Notes under the pieces: model-generated
Database searches by the model: none
Told to the model about the DNA's origin: nothing
Seen by the model: only the letters and a program-made list of their open reading frames with translations
Assembly (NCBI GenBank): GCA_020430245.1
Contig: JAGQKG010000006.1
Span: 1 to 39,835 of the forward strand
Reading direction: 5' to 3'
DNA length: 39,835 nucleotides
DNA from: Nitrospira sp.
GTDB lineage: Bacteria > Nitrospirota > Nitrospiria > Nitrospirales > UBA8639
Made by a program: the position numbers and the translations under genes
Shown: one piece after another, positions 1-10,300 of the stretch
How the letters are laid out: each line of letters starts with the position of its first letter
Numbering within the stretch: position 1 is the first letter of the stretch

Positions 1-1
1 T

Positions 2-118
2 TGCAAGCGCCGAAATTATTCGACAATGAAAAACAAGAAAAATGATCCAGATCGGCTGGAAGTGAAAAAATACTGCCGTTTTTGTCGAAAGCATAGCTCT
101 CACAAAGAGGTGAAGTGA
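2..118 (+). CDS. rpmG: 50S ribosomal protein L33, 3' part
   Basis: This is the last 38 codons of L33, a small protein of the large subunit near the E site. The 5' end, including the start codon, lies outside the window. The visible part opens with CKRRNYST and continues to YCRFCRKH and a TGA stop. The family's zinc ribbon has two CxxC pairs. The second pair is complete here, and the first visible cysteine is the second member of the first pair, so this is the zinc-binding form. rpmG just before tRNA-Trp and secE is a common bacterial order, and a tuf copy often lies further upstream. Identification is firm despite the truncation. Confidence 0.93.
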   Translation, partial: CKRRNYSTMKNKKNDPDRLEVKKYCRFCRKHSSHKEVK

Positions 119-156
119 TTGATGGTATGGGTCATCTTGGGTTGCGTGCAGGTTAG

Positions 157-232
157 AGGGGCATGGTGTCAACGGCTAGCACGTCGGTCTCCAAAACCGA
201 AAGTCCGGGTTCGAATCCCTGTGCCCCTGCCA
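157..232 (+). tRNA. trnW: tRNA-Trp (anticodon CCA)
   Basis: The sequence folds into a full cloverleaf. The acceptor stem AGGGGCA (157-163) pairs perfectly with TGCCCCT (222-228), followed by discriminator G229 and an encoded CCA end (230-232). The anticodon stem TCGGT/ACCGA closes the loop CTCCAAA, with anticodon CCA reading UGG. The T arm carries the usual GGTTCGAATCC core. The gene lies 38 bases after rpmG and upstream of secE, so it is probably processed from a shared transcript. Confidence 0.97.
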
Positions 233-249
233 TAATGGATGATTGTCCA

Positions 250-278
250 TTGATGTAATGTGCAAAAAAACATAAATT
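250..278 (+). promoter_or_regulatory. Candidate sigma70-type promoter for secE-nusG
   Basis: TTGATG (250-255) and TAAATT (273-278) are separated by exactly 17 bases, and each matches the consensus at four of six positions. The site lies between the tRNA and secE. It partly overlaps a small inverted repeat, AATGGA/TCCATT (234-239 and 246-251), which could be a processing or weak stop signal after the tRNA. This rests on sequence pattern only, and A/T-rich DNA can give such matches by chance. Confidence 0.3.
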
Positions 279-317
279 TATTGTTGTCGTTTTGAAAAAG
301 GTTGAGGGGGGTAAGTC

Positions 318-512
318 GTGTTTAAGAAGATATGGTTTTCCATTACTGAATTTTTTTCTGATGTGCATGGGGAACTTAAAAAAATCTCTTATCCCACTAA
401 GTCTGAGACGATTGGGTCAACCACAGTGGTTCTCTTGTTTTGCGTTATCATGTCCTTGTTCCTCTCTGTGGTGGATTCGTTTCTTGTTTGGTTAATTAGC
501 AGGGTTATTTAG
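318..512 (+). CDS. secE: Protein translocase subunit SecE
   Basis: SecE is the small essential subunit that clamps the SecY channel in the inner membrane. This 64-residue protein has the minimal single-span form: an amphipathic N-terminal helix, the conserved ELKKISYPTKSE segment (about residues 19-30), and one hydrophobic segment at about 36-60. It starts at GTG, preceded by a G-rich Shine-Dalgarno stretch (GAGGGGGG, about 304-311). The longer 67-residue frame beginning at 292 overlaps it in another phase and is spurious. The gene lies 19 bases before nusG, the usual pairing, while its partner secY is far downstream in the same cluster. Confidence 0.95.
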   Translation: MFKKIWFSITEFFSDVHGELKKISYPTKSETIGSTTVVLLFCVIMSLFLSVVDSFLVWLISRVI

Positions 513-531
513 CATTTATAGAAGGGAATTC

Positions 532-1068
532 ATGTCGAGTCATTGGTATGTCATTCACACCTATGCGGGATATGAGGGGCGTGTTCGCTCTGGGATTGTT
601 GAGCGGGCGAATCAATTAGGAATGGCGGATTCGGTGGCGCAAGTCCTTGTCCCTACTGAAGATGTAGTGGAATTTAAAGAAGGAAAACGCCGGGCATCTA
701 AGCGAAAGTTCTTTCCAGGGTATGTTCTGCTCGAAGCTAATGGCCCACTTGGGGATGAGGTAGTTGCAATGATCAAGGAGACCCCAAAGGTTACTGGTTT
801 TATCGGAGGCGGAACCAGGCCAATCCCGCTTGAGCCCGAAGAGGTGGCCACGCTTTTAAAGCAGTTGGAGTCCGGCGTGACGGCTCCAAGGGAGTTGGCG
901 AATTTTTCAAAAGGTGACAATGTCCGGATTGTGGACGGTCCTTTTTTGGGTTTCAATGGATTGGTGGATGAGGTGGATCAGGATCATGGTCGGGTCAAGG
1001 CGCTAGTCAGTATTTTTGGCCGTTCAACCCCGGTGGAATTAGCGTTTTCTCAGGTTGAGCGCGTTTAA
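532..1068 (+). CDS. nusG: Transcription termination/antitermination protein NusG
   Basis: NusG binds the RNA polymerase clamp, raises processivity and links polymerase to Rho or to the ribosome through S10. The 178-residue protein has the normal architecture. An NGN domain runs from SSHWYVIHTYAGYE to about residue 115 and includes KRKFFPGYVL. A C-terminal KOW domain follows, with FSKGDNVRIVDGPFLGFNG at about 125-143. No extra domain is inserted. The ATG is preceded by AGAAGGGA. It sits between secE and the L11 operon as in many bacteria, and its partners RpoB, RpoC and S10 are encoded in the same window. Confidence 0.98.
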   Translation: MSSHWYVIHTYAGYEGRVRSGIVERANQLGMADSVAQVLVPTEDVVEFKEGKRRASKRKFFPGYVLLEANGPLGDEVVAMIKETPKVTGFIGGGTRPIPLEPEEVATLLKQLESGVTAPRELANFSKGDNVRIVDGPFLGFNGLVDEVDQDHGRVKALVSIFGRSTPVELAFSQVERV

Positions 1069-1128
1069 GGTGGATTATTACTTTTTAATTTTAAGCATTA
1101 CGCAAGTCGATGCAAGGTAGGTGAAGGC

Positions 1129-1554
1129 ATGGCCAAAGAAGTAACTAGTCAAATTAAATTGCAGATTCCGGCTGGAAAAGCCAATCCTGCTCCCCCTGTT
1201 GGGCCTTCACTGGGACAACATGGCGTGAACATTATGGAGTTTTGTAAACAGTTTAATGCTAGGACCCAGAAGCAGGAAGGGAGCATTATCCCGGTGGTCA
1301 TTTCTGTATATAAAGATAGAAGCTTCAGCTTTGTGACCAAGACTCCTCCGGCCTCAGATTTACTGAAAAAGGCTGCAGGTATCATAAAGGGTTCAGGAAT
1401 TCCCCACAAAAATAAAGTTGGGACAATCACCATGGTACAGCTAGAGGATATTGCTAAGTTGAAGGTTGAAGATTTGAATGCCAGCGATATTCCAGCTGCG
1501 ATGAATGTGATTGCAGGAACTGCAAGAAGTATGGGCATTACTGTTGAGGGATAA
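1129..1554 (+). CDS. rplK: 50S ribosomal protein L11
   Basis: L11 forms the GTPase-associated centre with 23S rRNA and the L10-L12 stalk, and is the target region of thiostrepton-type antibiotics. The 141-residue length is standard. The proline-rich N-terminal domain shows [19 protein letters not shown], and the RNA-binding C-terminal domain ends with the typical [12 protein letters not shown]. The start ATG is preceded by GGTAGGTGAAGG, a good ribosome binding site. It is followed after 35 bases by rplA, the canonical L11 operon, which L1 often represses in other bacteria. I could not define an L1-binding element in the short leader. Confidence 0.98.
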   Translation: MAKEVTSQIKLQIPAGKANPAPPVGPSLGQHGVNIMEFCKQFNARTQKQEGSIIPVVISVYKDRSFSFVTKTPPASDLLKKAAGIIKGSGIPHKNKVGTITMVQLEDIAKLKVEDLNASDIPAAMNVIAGTARSMGITVEG

Positions 1555-1589
1555 AAATATTGTGAGGCTTTTAACAGAAGGTGTACGCC

Positions 1590-2282
1590 GTGGGAAAGAA
1601 ATTTGAATCGGCTTTAGCGAAGGTAACAAAGGCCCTGTATTCATTGGAGGAGGCGAGTGACCTGGTAAAGCAGGCTGCTTTTGCTAAGTTCGATGAGACG
1701 GTAGAGTTGTCGCTTTGTCTTGGGGTAGATCCCAAGCGTGCGGACCAGATGGTTCGCGGGACTACGGTCCTTCCGCACGGAACGGGGAAAAAGGTCAGAA
1801 TCGTGGTGATTGCCAAAGGGGAAAAGGAACAGGAGGCAAGGGAGGCCGGGGCGGACTTTGTGGGGAGCGATGATCTTTTGCAGAAAGTTCAAGATGGGTG
1901 GCTGGATTTTGACTCCATGATTGCGACACCGGATATGATGGGTGCTGTCGGAAGAATGGGGAAAGTTTTAGGGCCACGAGGGTTAATGCCAAATCCAAAA
2001 ACTGGAACGGTGACCTTTGAGGTTGGGAAAGCCATTCAAGAGATTAGGAGGGGGAGGGTCGAGTTTAAGGTTGATAAGGCAGGCAATATTCATGTTCCTG
2101 TTGGAAAAGTGTCTTTTCATGGGGAACAAATTAGAGAAAATGCTCAGTCAGTTTTTGATTCCATCATGAAGGCCAAGCCCTCTTCAAGTAAAGGGAAGTA
2201 TGTGAAAAGTGCGACGTTATCCAGCACTATGGGGCCGGGTATCCATCTAGACGGAGTCGCAATTGCAAAGCAGGTCAGTTGA
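1590..2282 (+). CDS. rplA: 50S ribosomal protein L1
   Basis: L1 forms the mobile stalk at the E site and commonly represses its own operon. The protein is 230 residues, the family norm, with the conserved [28 protein letters not shown] and [10 protein letters not shown] segments in order. I chose GTG at 1590 over an in-frame GTG at 1581. AGAAGG (1576-1581) lies eight bases before 1590 but would overlap the first codon of the longer version. The shorter start also gives MGKKFESA, like other L1 proteins. It is followed by rplJ after 30 bases. Confidence 0.96.
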   Translation: MGKKFESALAKVTKALYSLEEASDLVKQAAFAKFDETVELSLCLGVDPKRADQMVRGTTVLPHGTGKKVRIVVIAKGEKEQEAREAGADFVGSDDLLQKVQDGWLDFDSMIATPDMMGAVGRMGKVLGPRGLMPNPKTGTVTFEVGKAIQEIRRGRVEFKVDKAGNIHVPVGKVSFHGEQIRENAQSVFDSIMKAKPSSSKGKYVKSATLSSTMGPGIHLDGVAIAKQVS

Positions 2283-2312
2283 AACTTTAATCTCAGCAGG
2301 TGAGTTCGAAGT

Positions 2313-3248
2313 ATGAAAAAAACGGATAAAAATGAAGCTGTTGCAGTCATGCATGAGCAGTTTGCTCGAGCGCGGATAGCTATAGTGACGGAATGCGCAG
2401 GTATGCCCGTGAATCAAGTAAATGATTTGCGGAAAAAACTTCGGCAGGCGAAGTCAAATTTTCAGGTGGTCAAGAACACCCTTGCCGTGAGAGCTATTGG
2501 GGGAACGGACCTCGTTCCTCTGCAACCCTTCTTTAAGGGGCAATCAGCATTGGTTATTGGGTACGATGATCCGGTATTGCCTGCGAAAGTTATTCGGGAT
2601 TTTATTAAAAGTGAAAAATGTGAAGAGAAATTGCAACTCAAGGGAGCAATCCTGGACGGGGTCGAGCTAGATCCAGTTCGTCTATCTTCTGTGGCGGATT
2701 TGCCCTCAAAGGCGGAGTTGTTGGCGATGTTGCTGTCGGCCTTTCAGGGCCCAATCCGAGGGTTTGTCGGGGTGTTAGGTCAAATTGTAAGAAGTATTGT
2801 TGCGGTATTAGCCGCAATACAAGAAAACAAAACGCAGAAAGGAGAAGGGGAGATGAGCGCAACAGAAACTAAAATGTCAAAGGAAGATTTCATTAAGGTT
2901 ATAGAGGGCATGAGTGTCCTGGAATTGTCTGATCTTGTTAAGGGTTTGGAGGATCGGTTTGGTGTGACGGCAGCGGCACCGGTTGGAGTCATGGCTGCTG
3001 CGGTTGGCGCAGCTGCTCCTGCAGCTGAAGAGCAGACGGAGTTTTCGGTGGTTTTGGGTAGTGCGCCAGCGGATAAAAAGATTCAAGTCATCAAGGTGGT
3101 GCGAGAGATTACTGGGTTGGGTTTGAAAGAAGCTAAGGATCTAGTTGAAGCGGCACCGAAGGCGGTGAAGGAAGGTGTATCCAAAGAGGAATCGGAAACC
3201 ATTAAGAAAAAACTTCAAGAAGTTGGTGCAACCGTAGAGGTAAAGTAG
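2313..3248 (+). CDS. rplJ: 50S ribosomal protein L10, open in frame into L7/L12 (L10-L12 fusion frame)
   Basis: L10 anchors the L12 dimers of the ribosomal stalk. Residues 1-180 are L10: an N-terminal 23S-binding domain with [26 protein letters not shown] and [11 protein letters not shown], then the C-terminal helix that binds L12 N-terminal domains. L10 is normally 165-180 residues and stops here. In this sequence no stop occurs: the codons after the last L10 helix run ACG CAG AAA GGA GAA GGG GAG ATG and enter L7/L12 in the same phase, giving a 311-residue frame. Two codons in the junction (CAA at 2820, CAG at 2835) are one base from a stop. Either a genuine fusion or loss of a stop by mutation or sequencing error would explain it. 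rplL retains its own start and ribosome binding site, so free L12 should still be made. Confidence 0.9.
   Translation: MKKTDKNEAVAVMHEQFARARIAIVTECAGMPVNQVNDLRKKLRQAKSNFQVVKNTLAVRAIGGTDLVPLQPFFKGQSALVIGYDDPVLPAKVIRDFIKSEKCEEKLQLKGAILDGVELDPVRLSSVADLPSKAELLAMLLSAFQGPIRGFVGVLGQIVRSIVAVLAAIQENKTQKGEGEMSATETKMSKEDFIKVIEGMSVLELSDLVKGLEDRFGVTAAAPVGVMAAAVGAAAPAAEEQTEFSVVLGSAPADKKIQVIKVVREITGLGLKEAKDLVEAAPKAVKEGVSKEESETIKKKLQEVGATVEVK
2853..3248 (+). CDS. rplL: 50S ribosomal protein L7/L12, internal start within the rplJ frame
   Basis: L7/L12 recruits and activates translational GTPases at the stalk and is present in several copies per ribosome. The 131-residue protein has an N-terminal dimerisation domain ([20 protein letters not shown]), an Ala/Pro/Gly-rich hinge at about residues 42-60, and a C-terminal domain with [20 protein letters not shown] and [11 protein letters not shown]. 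The ATG at 2853 follows GGAGAAGGGGAG, with GGAG eight bases upstream, so independent initiation is well supported. A second in-frame ATG at 2874 has a poorer context. The gene is unusual in lying in phase with rplJ and with no stop between them. Confidence 0.95.
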   Translation: MSATETKMSKEDFIKVIEGMSVLELSDLVKGLEDRFGVTAAAPVGVMAAAVGAAAPAAEEQTEFSVVLGSAPADKKIQVIKVVREITGLGLKEAKDLVEAAPKAVKEGVSKEESETIKKKLQEVGATVEVK

Positions 3249-3255
3249 TTTTCTC

Positions 3256-3270
3256 TCCTCGTTTTGAGGA
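3256..3270 (+). other. Small hairpin in the rplL-rpoB spacer
   Basis: TCCTC (3256-3260) and GAGGA (3266-3270) form a perfect five-base stem with a GTTTT loop, just after rplL. In E. coli the corresponding spacer holds an attenuator and an RNase III site that lower rpoBC expression relative to the ribosomal proteins. No U-run follows this stem, so it is not a standard terminator. Assigning an attenuator or processing role is speculative. Confidence 0.22.
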
Positions 3271-3350
3271 CTCGAATGTAGAGGCAATGTTGGGAAGGTT
3301 CGAGATCCAGCAGGAAGCTGAAATGGCCGTTAATCCTTAAGGAGACAGGA

Positions 3351-6300
3351 ATGGGACAACCAGCCTTTGAGGGCAGTGTTCAGCGACATAGCTTTTCAAA
3401 AATTCGCTCACATATTGAAATTCCGGATTTAGTCGAAGTCCAGCGTCGTTCATATGAGGAATTTTTGCAGGCAGAAACATTGCCGGATCGTCGGGAGGAC
3501 AAGGGGTTGCATGCTGCGTTTAAAAGCGTGTTTCCCATAATGGATTATAACAATTCAGCCATTTTAGAATTTTCCAGCTATTCCCTCGGAACTCCTAAAT
3601 ATGACACTAGGGAATGTATTGAGCAGGGAATGACCTTTGCCGCACCATTAAAGCTTCGGGTGCGATTGGTCGTTTTTGATCAACAAGATAAAAGTGTAAA
3701 AAATAGAGTGTTGGATGTTCGGGAGCAAGAGGTCTATGTCGGTGAGTTGCCGTTGATGACCGAACGCGGCACTTTTATGGTGAATGGCACGGAACGAGTG
3801 GCCGTTAGCCAGTTGCATCGATCCCCTGGTCCGTCGTTTGGCCATGATAAGGGCCGAACTCATTCAAGTGGGAAGGTATTATTTTCAGGTCGGATCATTC
3901 CCTATCGAGGGTCATGGCTCGATTTTGAATATGATGCCAAAGATATTTTGTATGTACGAATTGATCGACGCAGGAAGATGCCAGCCACTATTTTATTAAA
4001 AGGTTTTGGTTTTAGTACTGATGACCTTCTTAAGATGTATTACCCGGTAGAGGAAGTGCGTGTCGTTAATGGTGCTTTGCTTCGCAAGCTTGATCCCGAC
4101 ATTCATGCAGGATTGCGATCTCCTGCAGATCTCTTTGAGAAGGGATCCAGCGAGCCATTGGTTAAAGAAGGTACCAAGCTTAATAAGACCCTCATGGGCC
4201 GTATTCGTTCAGCTGGAATCAAAGAAATTCCTATCAAGCAGGAAGACTTGGTTGGTCGAGCTGTTTTAACCGAACTTGTGGATCCCGGAACCCAGGAAGT
4301 TATTCTAGAGAAAAATCAACGGCTCACGGCGCCGGTGTTGGAGCGAATTCTGGAAAGCGGAGTTGAAGGATTTAAGGTCATTTACCTGGATAGTCCTACC
4401 ACTAGCCCTGTCATTCTGGATACATTGGAAGCCGAGCGGACCAATTCAAAGGAGGAAGCTTGGGTAGAAATTTACAAACGCCTTCGGCCTGGAGAGATGC
4501 CATCCATTGAGTCAGCAAAGTTGTTGTTTGAAAATCTTTTTCTGAATCCCAAACGGTATGACCTTTCCCCTGTTGGTCGGCTAAAGATGAACAAGCGATT
4601 TAACCTGGATCTGTCATTGGAACAGAGGACGTTATCTGCTCAGGATATTGTTGAAGTAGTGAGATGTTTAGTTGATCTGAAAGCCGGAAAAGGTGCTGTG
4701 GATGATATCGACCATCTGGGGAACCGTCGTGTTCGATCAGTTGGGGAATTATTGGAAAATCAAATTCGTATTGGTTTGGCTAGGATGGAGCGAAGCATTA
4801 AAGAGCGGATGAATCTGTTGGACATGGAAACCGTATTGCCTCATGACCTGATCAATGCCAAGCCTATAGTTGGTGCCATCAAGGAGTTTTTTGCTGGAAG
4901 CCAACTCTCGCAATTTATGGATCAAACGAATCCGTTGGCAGAGATCACCCATAAGCGAAGGTTGTCTGCTTTAGGTCCAGGCGGGTTAACCAGGGAGCGT
5001 GCAGGTTTTGAGGTGCGGGACGTTCATCCGTCTCATTATAGTCGTATTTGTCCTATCGAAACGCCGGAGGGGCCTAATATCGGTTTGATTACTTCATTGG
5101 CTACCTACGCTCGGATCAATGAGTTTGGGTTTATTGAGGCTCCTTTTCGGAAGGTAAGAAAAGGTCGCGTAACAGACGACGTTGAGTTCCTCTCGCCATT
5201 GGACGGAGATCAGGTTGTTATTGCTCAAGCTAATTCGGCCATGAATAAGGAGGGTGCGCTCACCTCGGAAACGATTACGGCCAGAGAAGCCGGGGAGTTT
5301 GTGACCACGACCCCCGATAAGGTGGACTACCTCGATGTGTCGCCTAAGCAGGTGGTCAGTGTGGCGACTGCTTTAATTCCATTTCTTGAGCATGATGACG
5401 CAAATCGGGCACTTATGGGTTCGAATATGCAGCGCCAAGCAGTGCCAACAATTAAAAGTGAGGCGCCTTTGGTTGGAACGGGCATGGAAGCTGTTGTAGC
5501 GAGAGATTCTGGATATTTGGCAATTGCTCAACGGGATGGGATTGTTGAGTCGGTCGATGCGAGAAGAATTGTGGTAAGAACTGGACTCAAGGAAAGAGAG
5601 GACAAGAAAAAAGGTTCTCGAATCCTGGATACCTATGATTTGATCAAATTTCAGCGAACGAATCAAAATACGTGTATCACCCAAACCCCCATTGTTCGAA
5701 TTGGGCAGCCTGTCAAGCAGGGCCAGGTGCTAGCGGATGGTCCAGCTATGGATCGCGGAGAATTGGCGTTGGGAAAAAATGTGCTCGTCGCATTTATGCC
5801 ATGGGGGGGGTACAACTATGAGGATGCCATTCTGTTGAGTGAAAAAATGGTTAAGGAGGATGTGTTTACTTCAATCCATATCGAAGAGTTCGAAGTGGAG
5901 GCGCGTGACACAAAATTAGGAAAAGAAGAAATCACCCGCGACATTCCTAATCTTGGGGAAGAGGCTCTTCGAAATTTGGATGAGAGTGGTATCGTACGAA
6001 TTGGTGCGGAAGTTAAGCCGGGCGATATTCTTGTTGGAAAAGTCACGCCTAAAGGAGAGACTCAGCTGACGCCAGAGGAAAAATTATTGCGTGCGATTTT
6101 TGGTGAAAAGGCTGGAGATGTGAAGGATACCTCTCTTCAGGTTCCTCCGGGTATTGAAGGTATTGTCGTGGACGTCAAGATTTTCTCCAGAAAAGGGGTA
6201 GACAAAGATGAGCGTTCGCGAACAATCGAGACAGATGATCGCGTCAAAGTCGAGCGGGACTATCAGGAAGAATTGCGAATTATTGAAGAAGAGAGAAATC

Positions 6301-7316
6301 GTAAGATTCGAAAGCTATTGCTTGGGCAGTTTGTCGGGCGGGATTTAATGGACCCTGATAGTGGAGAGGTTATTCTGAAGAAAAAAGGGCGTATTACCGC
6401 TGAAGTTCTTCGCAAATTGTCTGATGATGATGCCCGTCGGGTGATTTTGGCGGACGCTGAAGAACAGAAAAAGCTCGATGAAATTGAGCGGGAGGCAAAA
6501 GACCAAATCGAAATCTTGCAGACCCAATACGATGAGAAGGTTGGTCGTCTTCGACGTGGCGATGAATTGCCCCCTGGTGTCATTAAGCTTGTTAAGGTGT
6601 ATTTAGCGATTAAGAGGAAAATTGCTGTTGGAGATAAAATGGCTGGTCGCCATGGAAATAAGGGAGTCGTTTCTCGGATTATGGCCGAAGAAGATATGCC
6701 CTATCTTCCAGATGGAACGCCCGTTCAAATTGTCCTGAATCCGCTGGGTGTTCCCTCTCGAATGAATGTCGGGCAAATTCTGGAGACGCATTTGGGCTGG
6801 GCGGCCAAGGCTTTAGGAATTCAGGTTGAAACCCCTGTATTTGATGGAGCATCGGAAAAGGAAATCAAAGAGTTATTAAAAAAAGCCAAGCTCCCGGAAT
6901 CAGGCCAATCGGTTGTGTATGATGGTCGGACAGGAGAACCGTTTAAGAGTCCAGTTACCGTGGGGTACATGTATATGTTGAAGCTTCACCATTTAGTCGA
7001 CGATAAGATTCACGCCCGTTCAATAGGGCCGTATTCGCTGGTTACGCAGCAACCGCTTGGAGGAAAGGCTCAATTCGGCGGTCAACGCTTAGGAGAGATG
7101 GAAGTCTGGGCTCTTCAGGCATATGGATCAGCTTCTACCTTGCAGGAATTTTTGACGGTGAAATCGGATGATGTGCCTGGACGGTCACGAATGTATGAAG
7201 CAATCGTGAAGGGGGAGAATTTCCTTGAGCCGGGTCTTCCGGAATCCTTTAATGTGTTAGTAAAGGAATTGCAAAGTTTGGGGTTGGATGTGGAGCTGAT
7301 CAAATCTGCTGATTAG
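3351..7316 (+). CDS. rpoB: DNA-directed RNA polymerase subunit beta
   Basis: RpoB forms half of the RNA polymerase active-site cleft. The 1,321-residue protein is collinear with the family: N-terminal lobes, the rifampicin-region sequence [15 protein letters not shown] from residue 517, [36 protein letters not shown], the basic [17 protein letters not shown] near the active site, and a C-terminal [22 protein letters not shown] clamp anchor (here ending QAYGS). The main rifampicin residues (the Asp, His and Ser equivalents of E. coli 516, 526 and 531) are wild type. The upstream segment [13 protein letters not shown] has Pro161-Ser162 where nearly all bacteria have Val-Phe/Tyr. AAGGAGA lies just before the ATG. 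rpoC follows after 53 bases. Confidence 0.98.
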   Translation: MGQPAFEGSVQRHSFSKIRSHIEIPDLVEVQRRSYEEFLQAETLPDRREDKGLHAAFKSVFPIMDYNNSAILEFSSYSLGTPKYDTRECIEQGMTFAAPLKLRVRLVVFDQQDKSVKNRVLDVREQEVYVGELPLMTERGTFMVNGTERVAVSQLHRSPGPSFGHDKGRTHSSGKVLFSGRIIPYRGSWLDFEYDAKDILYVRIDRRRKMPATILLKGFGFSTDDLLKMYYPVEEVRVVNGALLRKLDPDIHAGLRSPADLFEKGSSEPLVKEGTKLNKTLMGRIRSAGIKEIPIKQEDLVGRAVLTELVDPGTQEVILEKNQRLTAPVLERILESGVEGFKVIYLDSPTTSPVILDTLEAERTNSKEEAWVEIYKRLRPGEMPSIESAKLLFENLFLNPKRYDLSPVGRLKMNKRFNLDLSLEQRTLSAQDIVEVVRCLVDLKAGKGAVDDIDHLGNRRVRSVGELLENQIRIGLARMERSIKERMNLLDMETVLPHDLINAKPIVGAIKEFFAGSQLSQFMDQTNPLAEITHKRRLSALGPGGLTRERAGFEVRDVHPSHYSRICPIETPEGPNIGLITSLATYARINEFGFIEAPFRKVRKGRVTDDVEFLSPLDGDQVVIAQANSAMNKEGALTSETITAREAGEFVTTTPDKVDYLDVSPKQVVSVATALIPFLEHDDANRALMGSNMQRQAVPTIKSEAPLVGTGMEAVVARDSGYLAIAQRDGIVESVDARRIVVRTGLKEREDKKKGSRILDTYDLIKFQRTNQNTCITQTPIVRIGQPVKQGQVLADGPAMDRGELALGKNVLVAFMPWGGYNYEDAILLSEKMVKEDVFTSIHIEEFEVEARDTKLGKEEITRDIPNLGEEALRNLDESGIVRIGAEVKPGDILVGKVTPKGETQLTPEEKLLRAIFGEKAGDVKDTSLQVPPGIEGIVVDVKIFSRKGVDKDERSRTIETDDRVKVERDYQEELRIIEEERNRKIRKLLLGQFVGRDLMDPDSGEVILKKKGRITAEVLRKLSDDDARRVILADAEEQKKLDEIEREAKDQIEILQTQYDEKVGRLRRGDELPPGVIKLVKVYLAIKRKIAVGDKMAGRHGNKGVVSRIMAEEDMPYLPDGTPVQIVLNPLGVPSRMNVGQILETHLGWAAKALGIQVETPVFDGASEKEIKELLKKAKLPESGQSVVYDGRTGEPFKSPVTVGYMYMLKLHHLVDDKIHARSIGPYSLVTQQPLGGKAQFGGQRLGEMEVWALQAYGSASTLQEFLTVKSDDVPGRSRMYEAIVKGENFLEPGLPESFNVLVKELQSLGLDVELIKSAD

Positions 7317-7369
7317 ACGGGTTGTCTGATTCTGCAATCCCATCATTCAACATAATCGGAGGAACGACC

Positions 7370-10300
7370 TTGGACAGTATCTATTCCCTTTTTGAAAAAC
7401 CTCGTGATGCGGTTTCTTTTGATGCCATGCGGATTCGTATCGCCTCGCCTGAGAAGATCCGCTCGTGGTCTTATGGCGAGGTAAAAAAGCCAGAGACGAT
7501 CAACTACCGGTCCTTTAAGCCTGAACGTGATGGGTTGTTCTGTGCAAAAATTTTTGGACCGACAAAAGATTGGGAATGTAATTGCGGTAAATACAAGCGA
7601 ATGAAGCACCGCGGTATTGTGTGTGATAAATGTGGAGTAGAAGTTATTCAGTCGAAAGTTCGACGCGAAAGAATGGGCCATATCGAATTGGCTGCCCCTG
7701 TTGCGCATATTTGGTTTCTCAAGGGGGTGCCAAGTCGAATTGGGATTCTTTTGGATATGAGTTTAAAGCAGCTGGAAAAGGTTCTGTATTTTGAAGCATA
7801 TGTGGTTCTGGATCCTGGCAATACGAATTTAAAAGAGCGGGAGCTCTTGACGGAGGAAAGATATCGTGAATGCGTCGAGGAGTATGGAGCCAATTCTTTT
7901 AAAGTAGGGATTGGGGCTGAGGCTATTCGTGAATTATTGCGCAAGGTTGATATTGCTGCATTGTGGGATGAGCGGCATGTCAAAATTAAAAGTACGACCT
8001 CCGCAGCGGTAGGGAAGAAACTTACCAAACGACTGAAGGTCATTGAGGCGTTCCATAAGTCAGGAAATAACCCAGAGTGGATGATAATGGATGCCATTCC
8101 GGTGTTGCCACCCGAGCTTCGCCCCCTGGTACCTTTGGATGGAGGGCGATTTGCAACCTCGGACCTCAATGACCTCTACCGGCGAGTGATAAACCGTAAT
8201 AACCGTCTTAAGCGATTGGTGGAATTGAAGGCGCCTGGGGTCATAATCCGCAATGAGATGCGAATGCTTCAGGAGGCGGTGGACGCCTTATTCGATAATG
8301 GACGTCGGGGTCGGGTCATTCGTGGAGCCAATAAGCGTCCATTAAAATCTTTGAGCGATATGCTTAAAGGAAAACAAGGTCGATTTAGGCAAAACCTTTT
8401 AGGTAAGCGGGTGGATTACTCTGGGCGTTCGGTAATTGTGGTTGGTCCTGAATTGCGGCTTAACCAATGCGGATTGCCAAAGAAAATGGCGTTGGAATTA
8501 TTTAAGCCGTTCATCTTCCATAAATTGGAAGAGCGTGGTGCTGCAACCACAATCAAAAGCGCCAAGCGTTTAGTTGAGAAGGAGCGTCCCGAAGTCTGGG
8601 ATGTCCTTGATGAGGTCATTCGGGAGCATCCGGTTATGTTGAATCGTGCTCCGACGCTCCATCGTCTTGGAATTCAGGCCTTTGACCCTATTTTGGTTGA
8701 AGGTAAGGCTATTCGTCTTCATCCGTTAGTTTGTGCCGCCTTTAATGCTGACTTTGATGGTGATCAAATGGCTGTGCACGTTCCCCTATCGGTGGAGGCT
8801 CAAATTGAGTGTCGGGTATTAATGATGGCGGCAAATAATGTTCTTTCGCCTGCAAATGGTCGGCCCTTATCTATTCCATCTCAGGACATGGTGTTAGGGT
8901 GCTATTGGCTGACAAAGGATCGTGATGATGCCCGTGGGGAAGGGAAGATATTTTCGTCTACAGAAGAAGTTCGGATCGCTTATGATTCTCAGGAAGTGGA
9001 AGAGCAGGCTAGGATCAAAGTGCGAATTGATGGAGACATGATCGATACGACCGTTGGACGGGTAATTCTTTCTGAGGTTCTGCCGGCCAGCATGCCTTTC
9101 TCTCACGTGAATCAGCTTATGACGAAAAAAGAGCTCACAAAACTGATTGATCGTGTGTATCGTCAAGCCGGCCTTCATGAGGTGGTCGTCATGCTTGATC
9201 AATTAAAAGATTTAGGGTTTTCCTATGCCACCAAAGCCGGTGTTTCTATATGTATCGATAATATGCATATTCCTTCTCGCAAAAAGGAATTGATTGAGCG
9301 AGCAAAGGGAGATGTTTCCCAAGTGCAGGAGCAATACAGTGAAGGGTTGATTACAAATGGGGAGCGATACAACAAGGTTATCGATATCTGGGCCCATGTC
9401 GGTGAGGAAGTTGCCATTGAAATGATGAAGGAAATTAAAGAGGGGGGAGGGCGTGGTGCAACAGAAGGTCTTAATCCTATTTTTATGATGGCGGATTCTG
9501 GCGCCAGGGGAAGCTCGCAGCAGATTCGGCAATTGGGGGGCATGCGCGGTCTTATGGCTAAGCCTTCAGGAGAAATTATTGAAACTCCAATTACCGCCAA
9601 TTTCCGTGAGGGCCTCACGGTTTTGCAGTATTTTATTTCGACTCATGGGGCACGGAAGGGGTTGGCCGATACGGCACTTAAGACGGCAAATTCAGGGTAC
9701 CTGACTAGGCGCCTTGTAGATGCGGCTCAGGATGTGATTATCAGTGAGCCTGATTGTTTCACCACGGACGGAATTATAGTCTCGGCGTTAGTAGAGGGGG
9801 GGGAAGTGATTCAACCCCTGGATGAACGCATTCTTGGCCGGTTAACAGCAGAGGATGTCCTCGATCCTGTCACGCAGGAAGTAATTGTAAAAGCTCATGA
9901 AGAGTTAGAGGAAGAACTTTGTAAGACAATTGTTGAGGCGGGAATAGATCACGTGAAAATTCGTTCAGTTCTCACATGCCAATCTCGGTGGGGGGTGTGT
10001 GCCAAATGCTACGGTAGAGATTTGGCGCGCGGCCGGCTTGTAGAAAAGGGTGAACCTGTTGGGGTAATTGCGGCCCAGTCCATTGGTGAGCCAGGGACTC
10101 AGTTAACAATGCGCACGTTCCATATTGGAGGCACGGCCAGTAAAGTAGTGGAGCAAACTGTTCTGGCAGCTAAGCATGATGGCACGATTAAATTCTTAAG
10201 TTTTGATGCAAAGAAAAATGCGGATTTTTATAATCCCAGCATGGCGGTAAAGACTCGACAAGGGGATTGGGTCGTGATGGTACGCAATGGCAAGGTTGCG

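Noticed and set aside
2874..3248. L7/L12 starting at the second ATG (2874)
   Set aside because: The ATG at 2853 has the well-spaced GGAG site; 2874 has none.
7648..8169. 173-residue open frame on the - strand within rpoC
   Set aside because: It lies fully inside a conserved gene and reads as a low-complexity Ser/Arg shadow.
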